In this document: positions 9,590-17,350 of the stretch, one piece after another | How positions within the stretch are numbered: the stretch's first letter is position 1 | Layout of the letters: each line of letters begins with the position of its first letter | From: an uncultured Clostridia bacterium | GTDB lineage: Bacteria; Bacillota; Clostridia; Oscillospirales; Acutalibacteraceae | Assembly: GCA_947165155.1 (NCBI GenBank) | Contig: CAMUZI010000003.1 | Location: forward strand, 1 to 64,000 | Length of the DNA stretch: 64,000 nt | Direction: 5' to 3' | The notes under the pieces: generated by a model | Database searches by the model: none | What the model was told of the DNA's origin: nothing | Seen by the model: the letters and a program-made list of their open reading frames with translations, nothing else | Made by a program: the position numbers and the translations under genes

Positions 9590-9868
9590 ATGAAATTAAA
9601 ACACGTATATCTTAAAACCTTTTCGAAAATTGAAAAGATACAGCAGCGACGCACCATCGAATATAATGTGTACGAATCGCAAGTTGAAGGGCTCATAGTT
9701 TATGGTGTTCATCTTAAAGAAAAAAGACGTTCTGTTATAACTGAAAAAATCATAGAGTATGTTTCTTGTGACTATTGTAAAATTCTAGATATTTTACAAT
9801 TTTTATATGAAAATTCTATTGGGCCCGTGAATGTTAGCGATATAGTGGAGGATTTGATGGATGTATAA
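9590..9868 (+). CDS. Small conserved protein preceding spo0A
   Basis: A 92-aa protein starting at ATG 9590 with AGGA about 6 nt upstream; the longer frame from 9533 has no ribosome site. It has the pattern of small clostridial proteins of the DUF6514 type (a YNVYESxVEGLIVYGVHL strand, then an acidic C-terminal DIVEDLMDV), but I am not certain of the family. Its stop overlaps the start of spo0A (ATG 9861), so the two are co-translated. The usual spo0A partner spoIVB is not present. Confidence 0.6.
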   Translation: MKLKHVYLKTFSKIEKIQQRRTIEYNVYESQVEGLIVYGVHLKEKRRSVITEKIIEYVSCDYCKILDILQFLYENSIGPVNVSDIVEDLMDV

Positions 9869-10562
9869 AGTTTTGGTTGTAGATGATCAAAAATATGCTC
9901 GAGACACAATTTCTGAGTTTGTTAGAACGATAAATGAGGTAGAAAAGGTTGATTCTGCATGCGATGGGGATCAAGCAATTGAGTTTATAAAATCTAAGAA
10001 TTATAACCTGCTGATTTTAGATTTGGTTATGCAAAACAAAGATGGTTTAGAAGTTCTGAAATTTATTGATTCTTCTGGTTACAAGACAAAAGTGGTAGTA
10101 GTTTCTGCGGTTGGAAATTCAAAAATTATAAGCAGAGCGTTTGAGTATAACATAGATTATTATTTCAAAAAATCATTCAATTTTGATCATTTTAAGCTAA
10201 TTATAAGTAGCATTTTACGCGAAGATAAAATTTTAAAATTTAGCAAATACCGAATTGTTGAAAAAATCGGGATTCCACCTAATCTTTTGGGATTCAAATA
10301 TATAAATGCTGCAATTAAAATTATGATAAATAATGAAAAATTAGGAATTGGACAGATATATAAAATCGTTGCTGAGCATTACAATACATCACCTGAAAAC
10401 ATAGAAACGAATATTAGAAATGCCATATCACATGCACATAAATCGTTCAACATGATTTATCAAAATATTTTTAATATCTTGCCAGGTGCCAGCAAACCCA
10501 AAAATTCTGTATTTTTGTTCACCTTGTCTAGATATTTAACAGAAAATAGAGAATTAATGTAA
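9861..10562 (+). CDS. spo0A: Sporulation master regulator Spo0A (response regulator)
   Basis: A 233-aa phosphorelay response regulator. The receiver domain (1-120) has the acidic pair D8-D9, the phospho-acceptor D54 in LLILDLVMQNKDG, S82 and K103/K104. The C-terminal DNA-binding domain has the Spo0A signature: IGIPPNLLGFKYINAAI, the IYKIVAEHYNTSPENIETN region and NIRNAISHAH, then a tail with KPKNSVF (compare KPTNSEF in Bacillus). Length is close to the usual 260. ATG 9861 has GGAGG upstream and overlaps the preceding gene. Presence of Spo0A with dpaA/B genes elsewhere in the window implies sporulation ability or its recent loss. Confidence 0.85.
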   Translation: MYKVLVVDDQKYARDTISEFVRTINEVEKVDSACDGDQAIEFIKSKNYNLLILDLVMQNKDGLEVLKFIDSSGYKTKVVVVSAVGNSKIISRAFEYNIDYYFKKSFNFDHFKLIISSILREDKILKFSKYRIVEKIGIPPNLLGFKYINAAIKIMINNEKLGIGQIYKIVAEHYNTSPENIETNIRNAISHAHKSFNMIYQNIFNILPGASKPKNSVFLFTLSRYLTENRELM

Positions 10563-10641
10563 ATGAAATGTTAATCATTAGAATCAATTCACAATTAAGT
10601 TTTTAAACTTTAAAAGAAACAAAAACGAAGCATAATTACCT

Positions 10642-10784
10642 GGTATTGCTAAAAATAGATAGATGAAGCAAAATAATTTGAATAAACTAGTAAAAAAACA
10701 ACAGGAATAAAGTGGTAAGCAAACTTTATTCTTTCGTTTTTTAGAGTGATATTTTCAAGACTTTTATCCGCTTTTAGCAATTCC
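10642..10784 (+). mobile_element. MITE-like element, copy A (143 bp)
   Basis: An inverted-repeat element that begins GGTATTGCTAAAAATAG and ends CTTTTAGCAATTCC, with an internal AATAAAGT/ACTTTATT hairpin. It is flanked by a perfect 9-bp target duplication, TAATTACCT (10633-10641 and 10785-10793), which proves insertion. It has no coding capacity. It is one of at least 13 copies in the window. Confidence 0.9.
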
Positions 10785-10885
10785 TAATTACCTCAAGATT
10801 TTTCAAACATTGTGGTACGAATTTACATTAATGACCAAAAGGGTTACTGTGTTTGGTATTGGCGTCGATATTTTGTATTGTATTT

Positions 10886-10913
10886 TTGACATAAAAAAGC
10901 AACAATATATAAT
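10886..10913 (+). promoter_or_regulatory. Promoter of mnmA (sigma-A type)
   Basis: TTGACA (10886-10891), 16-bp spacer, TATAAT (10908-10913): a perfect -35 and -10. It drives the duplicated 5' end and then mnmA. Confidence 0.8.
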
Positions 10914-11160
10914 TGCTTTATCTTAGTTTTTTCAAATTTTTTAGACATCTATTGAGGTGCAGCATGTGCAAAAAAGTTTTGGTCGCTATGAGCGGTAAAG
11001 TTGATAGTTCAACTTCTGCTTCTTCTACCAAAAAACAATAATACATAATTACTTTATCTTAAGTTTTTCAATTTCTGTAGAATCTATTGAGGTGTAGCGT
11101 GTGCAAAAAAGTTTTGGTCGCCATGAGCGGTGGAGTTGATAGTTCAACTTCTGCTCTTAT
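10893..11160 (+). repeat. Tandem duplication of the mnmA leader and start
   Basis: Positions 10893-11027 and 11031-11160 are direct repeats covering the leader, ribosome site and first codons of mnmA. The promoter lies just ahead of copy 1, while copy 2 leads into the intact gene. Copy 1 still has a good start (ATG 10964 after GAGGTG) and encodes 25 codons (10964-11041) ending in TAA: the MnmA N-terminus with the P-loop changed from SGGVDSS to SGKVDSS. Confidence 0.85.
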
Positions 11161-12124
11161 TTTAAAAATAAAAGGATACGATGTATGCGGAATTACTTTT
11201 GTGTCCTCAGATTTTCCAAATAGCGGAGTCGCTGATGCTAAGAACATGTGCGAAAAAATTGGAATAGAGCATATTACATTAGACATATCTTGTGAATTTC
11301 GAAAAAAGATTATCGATTACTTTATAAACGAATACATAAACGGAAGAACACCAAATCCATGTGTGATGTGCAATAAAACAATTAAGTTTGGTCTTTTATT
11401 AGATAAAACACTTGAATTAGGATTTGATTACATTTCTACTGGACACTACGTAAAAATAAACTATAGATATGGGAAATACTTTATAACTAGAAATATACAC
11501 GAAAAGGATCAAAGTTACTATTTTTATGCTTTGAGCCAAAGCAAATTAGAAAGAATTCTAACCCCACTTGCAGAATTCCGTAAAAATGAAGTGAGGGAGA
11601 TCGCAAAACAAAATGGACTTTCGGTTTGGAACAAAACTGAAAGTCAGGATATATGCTTCATAAAAGGTAGCTATAAAGATTTTTTATTTAAAAATGGAGT
11701 TGAGAATAAAGTAGGAAACTTTGTAGACGAAAATGGTAATATTTTAGGTAAACACAGTGGAATATTTAATTATACAGTTGGACAGCGTCGTGGATTGAGA
11801 ATTTCAAACAAGTGTAGACTTTATATAAAAAAAATAGATCCCTTGTCTAATAACATAATTTTATGCGAAAAACTGGAGATAAAAAAAATAAAAGTAATGA
11901 ATTTCAATTTTACTTTATTCGATACTCTTCGATTTAAAATAAAAGCCGACATTCTAACAAGATATAACTGTAAACCAAACAAGGGTATCATATATAAGGA
12001 TCCGCAAGATGAGAATATTTTAATTGTAGAATTTGAAGATTTTGCACAATTCGCTTCTCCAGGGCAATCTGCGGTCTTTTATATAAATAATATTTTAATC
12101 GGTGGAGGAATCATAACAAGTTAA
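11099..12124 (+). CDS. mnmA: tRNA-specific 2-thiouridylase MnmA
   Basis: Thiolates U34 of tRNA-Lys/Glu/Gln using ATP and sulfur from a cysteine desulfurase relay. The 341-aa protein has the PP-loop VLVAMSGGVDSS, the catalytic Cys in NPCVMCNK, DYISTGHY, KDQSYYFY, the second catalytic region SQDICFIK, and the C-terminal VGQRRGL. I chose the GTG at 11099 because GAGGTG lies 4 nt upstream; the frame is open to TTG 11087. Both ends have been tandemly duplicated: an extra start copy upstream and two decayed copies of the end downstream (12125-12382). Confidence 0.95.
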   Translation: MCKKVLVAMSGGVDSSTSALILKIKGYDVCGITFVSSDFPNSGVADAKNMCEKIGIEHITLDISCEFRKKIIDYFINEYINGRTPNPCVMCNKTIKFGLLLDKTLELGFDYISTGHYVKINYRYGKYFITRNIHEKDQSYYFYALSQSKLERILTPLAEFRKNEVREIAKQNGLSVWNKTESQDICFIKGSYKDFLFKNGVENKVGNFVDENGNILGKHSGIFNYTVGQRRGLRISNKCRLYIKKIDPLSNNIILCEKLEIKKIKVMNFNFTLFDTLRFKIKADILTRYNCKPNKGIIYKDPQDENILIVEFEDFAQFASPGQSAVFYINNILIGGGIITS

Positions 12125-12382
12125 CTCCATTACAATACTAAAAAAAGTAGCACATCAAGGCCCACAAGACGAGAATACTTTAACTTTAGAATTAAAAAAA
12201 TTTGCACAATTTGTTTCTCCAGGGCGGTCTGCGGTCTTTTATATAAATAATATTTTAATCGGTGGAGGAATCATAACAAGTTAACTCCATTACAATACTA
12301 AAAAAAGTAGCACATCAAGGCCCACGAGACGAGAATACTTTAACTTTAGAATTAAAAAAATTTGCACAATTTGTTTCTCCGC
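12000..12382 (+). repeat. mnmA 3' end in three tandem copies
   Basis: The last about 125 bp of mnmA (12000-12124) recur at 12158-12284 and partly at 12320-12382, separated by a shared 35-bp spacer starting with CTCCATTACAATACTAAAAA. The second copy keeps the codons up to the stop but differs upstream, so copies are of different ages. Only the first is part of the gene. Confidence 0.9.
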
Positions 12383-12442
12383 AGTTTTCGCAAGCGACAT
12401 CTAAATTGAAGGGGAATTCACAAAAAACAACTTTTATTTTTA

Positions 12443-13738
12443 TTAACTGTTATTAATTTGTCCTGTAACCTTAGATTCAATCAATTTACGAATTTCGTTT
12501 ACTTTGTCGTTGTTCATGTTTATGACTTCATAAACCTTTTTATCTAAATATTTTATAAATGCAGGAAAAACATCTTTATGTACTGAAGAACTATGGTCTC
12601 CATGATTATTACTAAACACCTTTCTAACTTCTGAATAATTCATATAACCAACATCATCTTTATTCAAATGTTCTAATACCCTAAGCATGGGATGTGTTTG
12701 CCCATCAAGTTCCAAGCCAAGCAATTTTTCCACAATAAGCGATATTCCCTCAAAAGGAAAATCGACATGAGGAAATTTGACAAATAAATCACCTTCAGGG
12801 TTAAATGATGTACTACGTCCAAAATCAAAAATATAAATTACAGGTCCTTTCTTCTCCTCATTTATAACAAAATTATTGCACTCTAGGGAATGAGATATAT
12901 CACTGTGAAAAATTCCGTATTTTCCTAACTTCCAGTATATCTCACAAAACTGTTTAGCTAATTGTAACACTTTAGTAAGTTTTTCTTTAAAATTGCACTT
13001 GGAGACACTAGCCGCATACTCGTTAATATTTTTACCTGGTGCAAATTCGGAAATTAAAACATAATTCCCATCAGAATTTTTTTTGTAAAACACCGGTGCT
13101 TTTATTCTTTTGTCTTTACATTTTCTAAGTTTTTTACATGCCTCAATTTCACTCTTTGCAGCTTGCTCGAACTTTAGAGGGACGGTCTTAATTATGTATT
13201 TATGATCTGTTATGAATCTTCTTCCGAGTTTAATTCCTGCATTCTGATTTCCGCCACTTTTACCCAAATCGGTCAACGAAGAAGTATTTAAAATTCCAGA
13301 ATAGGAATTCAAATATTTATCCAAAAAATAAGTGGTCCCCAATCCGCCAGCAATAAATGTCCCCGTACCAATCATTTTACCTTTATGAGTCTTCGCAAAT
13401 TTTTTCATACTATCACAATTGAGTTGTGACAAGCACCTGATTTCATTCTGGGAAATCTGAGGCATTTCGTTAGAACCATTTGACTCATAATCCGATCTGG
13501 ATTTGAAGTTTACTTTTTCACCATTAGGTTTCCAATATTGCTTACCACCCTCGAAAACCCGTGAATTCCCCACATTAAAATTTCCATGATGTTTTCTAGA
13601 TTCACTGTTTTTTAATCCTATTTTTGAACTTAAGCTAGTTCCTCTGGGAACTCCGTTCATTTTCAAAGACGCAGATCCGATTGATCCGGATAACGATAAA
13701 ACGGATAACACACAGCATATGGTTTTCCCTACTGACAC
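12443..13738 (-). CDS. Secreted eukaryotic-like protein kinase domain protein (putative effector)
   Basis: A 431-aa protein. Residues 1-23 are a signal peptide (CVLSVLSLSGSIGSA). Residues 24-118 are a Lys/Asn/Ser-rich disordered stretch. A Gly-rich hydrophobic segment follows (IGTGTFIAGGLGTTYFL, about 123-139). The remainder is kinase-like: YIIKTVPL with Lys184, a following Glu (about 197-199), a hinge VLISEFAPGKNINEY, the catalytic loop FHSDISHSLECNNF (H278-x-D280 and Asn), and IFDFGRS (DFG at 305-307). The ATP-binding Gly loop is weak. The active-site set looks complete, so activity is plausible. The domain order (signal, basic linker, hydrophobic segment, domain) is shared with four other genes here. 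GTG start at 13738 with GGAGGTGA upstream. A phosphotransferase of another kind (HipA/Fam20-like) is possible. Confidence 0.75.
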   Translation of the reverse strand: MSVGKTICCVLSVLSLSGSIGSASLKMNGVPRGTSLSSKIGLKNSESRKHHGNFNVGNSRVFEGGKQYWKPNGEKVNFKSRSDYESNGSNEMPQISQNEIRCLSQLNCDSMKKFAKTHKGKMIGTGTFIAGGLGTTYFLDKYLNSYSGILNTSSLTDLGKSGGNQNAGIKLGRRFITDHKYIIKTVPLKFEQAAKSEIEACKKLRKCKDKRIKAPVFYKKNSDGNYVLISEFAPGKNINEYAASVSKCNFKEKLTKVLQLAKQFCEIYWKLGKYGIFHSDISHSLECNNFVINEEKKGPVIYIFDFGRSTSFNPEGDLFVKFPHVDFPFEGISLIVEKLLGLELDGQTHPMLRVLEHLNKDDVGYMNYSEVRKVFSNNHGDHSSSVHKDVFPAFIKYLDKKVYEVINMNNDKVNEIRKLIESKVTGQINNS

Positions 13739-13782
13739 AAAATCACCTCCTACATAAATTGCAATCTCGGCGCACTAAGTTG

Positions 13783-13811
13783 ATTATAGCATAATATAGT
13801 TATAATTTCAA
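13783..13811 (-). promoter_or_regulatory. Promoter of the secreted kinase gene
   Basis: On the minus strand TTGAAA (13806-13811), 17-bp spacer, TATAAT (13783-13788), extended by TGC just upstream of the -10. The start codon is about 45 nt downstream. Confidence 0.75.
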
Positions 13812-13866
13812 AAAATTGGCTTTTATAAGCAAGCGAAATAATGAAAAAGTATATACGAAAATTTTA

Positions 13867-14117
13867 TCAACATTTAAATATACTATTACAATACAATGGA
13901 CGTTTTGCAACTCTTATTTCAACTTCCATTTTTTAAAAGGATATTGCTAAAAATAGATAGATGAAGCAAAATGATTCGAATAAACCAGTAAAAAAAGCGA
14001 CAGGAATAAAGTTATTCTTTCGTTTTTCGAGTGATAGTTTTAGGATTTCCAACCACTTTTAGCAATGCCTATTTCAAACACACCTTGAAATACTGTTTTA
14101 TCGAATTGTTCTGACAT
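13867..14117 (-). pseudogene. Phage-like gene fragment split by a MITE
   Basis: ATG at 14117 with AAAGGAG upstream starts MSEQFDKTVFQGVFEI, and then runs into the terminal repeat of the MITE at 14069 and stops inside it. Beyond the element the frame resumes: the octamer TTGAAATA (compare TTTGAAATA before the element) continues as RVAKRPLYCN to a stop at 13867. Removing the element rebuilds a short gene. It follows, in the same orientation, the phage-like fragment at 14128-14382. I do not recognise the family. Confidence 0.5.
13939..14069 (+). mobile_element. MITE-like element, copy B, inserted in a phage-like gene
   Basis: Begins GGATATTGCTAAAAATAG and ends CTTTTAGCAATGCC, with the same internal hairpin as the other copies. 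It interrupts the small minus-strand gene at 13867-14117, which shows that the family transposed after phage DNA arrived. Confidence 0.8.
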
Positions 14118-14127
14118 TTTGGCTCCT

Positions 14128-14382
14128 TTAAATCCAACTATCGCCCGAAACAAAAGATTGCCCTAGTCTTGCATCTTCTTCTTTGATTTTGAAGTTTAAG
14201 AATCGTATGAATTGTGAGAAATCACCGTTTGCTTCGATTGTAATGTCTTTACTTTGAGATGAAACTCCTGCTTGTTTAAAAGCCTCTATCATTGTTGATA
14301 GAGGAGTTTCAATGTTCTTTTGTCTTTTAGGTTGATCGTTTATCCATGCAAGGAATGAATTTCCGCTATATTTAAATAGCTT
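14128..14382 (-). pseudogene. C-terminal fragment of a phage-like protein
   Basis: An open frame of 84 codons with no start, ending TAA at 14128. It reads FLAWINDQPKRQKNIETP, then a helix (MIEAFKQAG) and ends in ARLGQSFVSGDSWI. The preceding codon upstream is a stop (14383-14385). The sequence is well formed and gives way directly to a gene with a good ribosome site, as in phage gene clusters, so it is probably the remains of a prophage gene. Family not recognised. Confidence 0.45.
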
Positions 14383-14630
14383 TCATCAATTACTATTAAT
14401 ATTTTTAATTATATTAATCCGGATAAAATACGATATATCTTTTGAAAAATATCGTTTTTCTATTGACAAATTAATTTTTATTTTCTAACAATAGGTGTTA
14501 ATAACTTGGTTAGGAGATGATGCTTTATTTTGCAAGATTGTAAACTATAACCGTTAACGCAAAAAGTAAGATAATAATGACTTAATTCGAGTCTTTTTAG
14601 ATTTAAATTATAAGAAATGAGGAGAATTTT
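14383..14630. other. Gene-free leader of the RING-like gene
   Basis: No coding content seen. TTGACA at 14463-14468 is a clear -35 box, but the -10 at the right distance (TAACAA) is poor, so the transcription start is uncertain. The last 10 nt hold the ribosome site GAGGAG before ATG 14631. Confidence 0.4.
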
Positions 14631-15434
14631 ATGAATTGTAAGAATAAAATGTTTAATTTTTTGATTAGTCTATGTAGCGTTGGTTTTTCGTCAATCTCTA
14701 ATGTTGCCGCTGAACCTGGAGATTTTTTGGTTTATTTTGTTGGACATTACCCGGATCGAGATAATAATCTTAGTCGCAAAAGTTGTTGTGTATGTAATGA
14801 AAATTTAGCTGAAAGGTGTTTGCAATTTTGTTGTGAGAAAGAGTGCAAATTGTGTTCAGCAGGTAATATGAGTGCATATTTTGACCGAGCTAATTCATCA
14901 TATAGGTCTTCTGGATGTAAGCACGTTAAAAAGTGGATTCTTGAAAAAATAAAATCTAATGGTTACTTCTGTTTTGTTGATTATAATGAACATAATGAAT
15001 ATGCATTTTGTAATGCTAATTGGGATAACAGATTGTGTTGTGCCTATTGTATGAGAAAATATTTGCGAGATAAGTATCCGACCAAAAAAGGAATTGATGC
15101 ACGTAACCTAATTGATAATAAGTTTAAACTCGGCGATAAATGCCTTATTTGCCTCCAGAAATTACAGGAAACAGATAAATTAACTTATTGTAAGAACTGT
15201 AAGAAGCAGGTACTTCATTTTCAATGCGCTTCGACGTGGTGGAATCAGAAACATTCTTGTCCTATTTGTAGATCAGATACAGGAATGGAGGATGGAACGT
15301 CAAACATAGATTGTAAATCATTTAACAACATAGGAGCGACTGAGGATTTTATTTTGCCGGAATATGATACAAGTACAGAGGAATGTCTTGATTGTTATTT
15401 TGAAAAATACTGTGGATCAGGTTATGAAGAATAA
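14631..15434 (+). CDS. Secreted RING/PHD-like zinc-finger protein (putative ubiquitin-ligase effector)
   Basis: A 267-aa protein with a signal peptide (residues 1-27, ending SNVAA) and more than 25 cysteines. Residues 171-213 form a C4HC3 finger: C171-x2-C174-x12-C187-x2-C190-x5-H196-x2-C199-x10-C210-x2-C213, with the typical E2-facing features LIC after the first Cys, WW before the last pair, and CPICRS at the end. An N-terminal Cys-rich block (C52 to C96, CxxC pairs and GCKHVKKW) looks like a second, less regular zinc module; C114 to C140 adds more. In eukaryotes such fingers act as E3 ubiquitin ligases. Bacteria have no ubiquitin, so secretion into a eukaryotic cell is the simplest reading. 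PHD-type or plain structural zinc binding cannot be excluded. GAGGAG lies 6 nt before ATG 14631. The frame stays open for 57 codons after the TAA. Confidence 0.75.
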   Translation: MNCKNKMFNFLISLCSVGFSSISNVAAEPGDFLVYFVGHYPDRDNNLSRKSCCVCNENLAERCLQFCCEKECKLCSAGNMSAYFDRANSSYRSSGCKHVKKWILEKIKSNGYFCFVDYNEHNEYAFCNANWDNRLCCAYCMRKYLRDKYPTKKGIDARNLIDNKFKLGDKCLICLQKLQETDKLTYCKNCKKQVLHFQCASTWWNQKHSCPICRSDTGMEDGTSNIDCKSFNNIGATEDFILPEYDTSTEECLDCYFEKYCGSGYEE

Positions 15435-15608
15435 GATTTTTGTATAAAAAAGCAAAAAGTGAATTTCACAAATTTAAAAGTTGCAGATGCAAATATACTG
15501 GGTGACAGCGTGGCTACCTGGATTATATCAGGTTACAAGCAAAGTATTCTTGAAGGAAACTGTTTTAGAAGAATAGAAAGGTTAATACATATTGGGTTAA
15601 GCAATTAG
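15435..15608 (+). pseudogene. In-frame extension after the RING-like gene stop
   Basis: Directly after the TAA at 15432-15434, the same frame stays open for 57 codons to TAG at 15606-15608, containing ADANILGDSVATWIISGYKQ and RRIERLIHIGLSN. This amphipathic sequence reads like protein. It may be the amputated C-terminus of a longer ancestral protein, or be reached by readthrough. No start codon or ribosome site of its own was seen. Confidence 0.35.
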
Positions 15609-15637
15609 CTTCTAAAATTAAGAATATTCCACAGAAA

Positions 15638-15780
15638 GGCACTGCTAAAAGTGAATAGAAATCATGAAACTATCACCCGAAAAATGAAGGAATAAAGTCT
15701 ACTGATTACTTTGTTTCTACTTTTTTTTTAACTGGTGTACTTGAACTATTTTGCTTTTTCCATCTATTTTTAGCAATACC
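15638..15780 (-). mobile_element. MITE-like element, copy C (inverted orientation)
   Basis: 143 bp, GGCACTGCTAAAAGTG at the left end and ATTTTTAGCAATACC at the right, in the reverse orientation relative to copy A. The internal hairpin arms are AATAAAGT and ACTTTGTT. No target duplication remains. Confidence 0.85.
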
Positions 15781-15800
15781 ATGCCAAACTTCTTTAGCTA

Positions 15801-15829
15801 TTGACATTATTCAAAAAATTTGTTAGAAA
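15801..15829 (+). promoter_or_regulatory. Promoter of tRNA-Ser(CGA)
   Basis: TTGACA (15801-15806), 17-bp spacer, TAGAAA (15824-15829), 13 nt before the tRNA. Confidence 0.7.
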
Positions 15830-15842
15830 GTAACGTATAAGT

Positions 15843-15933
15843 GGAGGAATGCCCGAGTGGCTGAAGGGGTCAGTCTCGAAAACTGATAGTTCTATTATGG
15901 GGCTCAAGGGTTCGAATCCCTTTTCCTCCGCCA
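15843..15933 (+). tRNA. tRNA-Ser (anticodon CGA)
   Basis: A 91-nt class II tRNA with a long variable arm. Acceptor GGAGGAA pairs with TTCCTCC; the anticodon stem TCAGT/ACTGA encloses the loop CTCGAAA (CGA anticodon); the T loop is TTCGAAT. Discriminator G and encoded CCA. Its own promoter is just upstream. Confidence 0.95.
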
Positions 15934-16092
15934 GTTGTTTTGGCGTACTTCTACGGGCAGCTCAATCCAGAGAGTTATTTTTTTCATTAAAGATATTACA
16001 AGTGGTTTCTGCATTAGTTGAGTTACATTTGAGTAGATTGTTGTTTATGTAAACAAAGTCATGACTGATGGATTCCACTCATTTTATAGGTC

Positions 16093-16118
16093 AAAAAAAG
16101 ACTGCGATAAAGCAGTCT
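16093..16118 (-). terminator. Rho-independent terminator of the 16125-17297 gene
   Basis: On the minus strand AGACTGC-TTTATC-GCAGTCT (perfect 7-bp stem) followed by seven T residues (TTTTTT G). It starts 7 nt past the stop codon. Confidence 0.9.
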
Positions 16119-16124
16119 AATTGT

Positions 16125-17297
16125 TTAACCTTTTACCTTTCCCGTACGATTACCTTTCAGCGGCAATTTACCTCGACCTCGACTTCTGAGCCTAGTTCCT
16201 TTACTTACACCATTCGACTTAACGCCTCCATTATTGGGCCTTACTGGAACACCGATATTATTCATCATCCTCCTATTTCGCAGCAATGATCTATTTCTAC
16301 GATTCGCGATCCACCTACCCCAAATAGGTGATGTCACAGCAGCAAGCCCAACCCCCCCAGTTGACCCCCAAACAGCCAAATGTTTTCCTTTGGACCATTT
16401 TTGCTTATTAGGAACTTGCTTAGATCCAGACAGAGGTGTGGACACTGGAGCACTTCCTTGTTCATCTGATGCTTCTTCCTCGGGCAGAACTTTGGGGTCC
16501 TTGGACTCAACTTCTGTTTCGATCATTATTTCTTCCTCGTGCTCTTGAACTTGGGGTTCACTTGCCGGCTGCTGTTCCAACTCTCTCAAACCACCGTCAT
16601 TTGGATTCGTATCCCAAAAAGCACGAATACAGAGATTGGAAATTCCAGTATCTCCCTCTTCTACTTTCTCATCAGGTACAACACGATCTATCGTAGTATA
16701 AGCACGCTCAAGCGCCTCATTACCACTACGGGCGTCAATTTTACCTCCCAAAATGTTGGCAACTGCAACGATAAGCTTATTTTGCAGATCTTTATCCATG
16801 GTCTCGAAAGAAACGGACAGATCTAAATCACCAACCTCTATATCCGCATTATGCAAACGATAAGCGAAATAACTTAAAGGTAAGATCCCAAACTTATCTT
16901 CTCCATTATTGTTCTTGACAGAAAGACCAAAACCATCTATATCCGGCATAAGAAACAACTTAACTTCTCGTTTAGCGTTGTTATTCTCATTCTTTTTCTT
17001 TGGAAGAGCTAATTTGTACATTAACGCTTCGTATTCTTTTTCTTCTCCTTCATCGAAAGTTACTTTTGCACTCTTAACACTACCACTTTCCTTGCCAGCA
17101 TTGCACTTCTCTGTAATCGATTGACAAAAACCGACAGGACCGAAATACTGATTATCATAAGTATCAATATCATTTAATTTTGTTTGCAATTTTATTTCAC
17201 CAGCCATCGCCACGCGATTCGAAACACTTGAGCCACCAACCGTCATCGCCGAGCAAAGAACGGCACTTAACTTCCTCTTCAATTTTTTGAAATTCAT
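16125..17297 (-). CDS. Secreted membrane protein with basic C-terminal tail (putative effector)
   Basis: A 390-aa protein of no known family. Signal peptide 1-32 (AVLCSAMTVGGSSVSNRVAMA). An N-terminal domain of about 200 residues, then an acidic Pro/Glu-rich linker (PQVQEHEEEIMIETEVESKD), a Gly-rich hydrophobic segment (LAVWGSTGGVGLAAVTSPIW) and an Arg/Asn/Gly-rich tail of about 75 residues ending GNRTGKVKG. The same parts as the other effector-like proteins are used in the opposite order. ATG 17297 has GGGAGG upstream. It is bounded by a strong promoter and terminator, so it is a single-gene unit. Confidence 0.65.
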   Translation of the reverse strand: MNFKKLKRKLSAVLCSAMTVGGSSVSNRVAMAGEIKLQTKLNDIDTYDNQYFGPVGFCQSITEKCNAGKESGSVKSAKVTFDEGEEKEYEALMYKLALPKKKNENNNAKREVKLFLMPDIDGFGLSVKNNNGEDKFGILPLSYFAYRLHNADIEVGDLDLSVSFETMDKDLQNKLIVAVANILGGKIDARSGNEALERAYTTIDRVVPDEKVEEGDTGISNLCIRAFWDTNPNDGGLRELEQQPASEPQVQEHEEEIMIETEVESKDPKVLPEEEASDEQGSAPVSTPLSGSKQVPNKQKWSKGKHLAVWGSTGGVGLAAVTSPIWGRWIANRRNRSLLRNRRMMNNIGVPVRPNNGGVKSNGVSKGTRLRSRGRGKLPLKGNRTGKVKG

Positions 17298-17350
17298 AGA
17301 CTACCTCCCACAAAAATTAATATAATCAGTGCACCCTTCCCCTGAAAACC

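Noticed and set aside
15449..15476. Match of AAAAAGTGAATTTCACA to the transposase remnant sequence
   Set aside because: Short similarity within the open frame after the RING-like gene; can be chance in AT-rich DNA.
15849..16052. 67-codon frame starting MPEWLKGSVSKTDSS
   Set aside because: Translation of tRNA-Ser(CGA), not a protein.
16234..16826. Three overlapping plus-strand frames opposite the 16125-17297 gene
   Set aside because: Shadows; the minus-strand gene has promoter, ribosome site, signal peptide and terminator.
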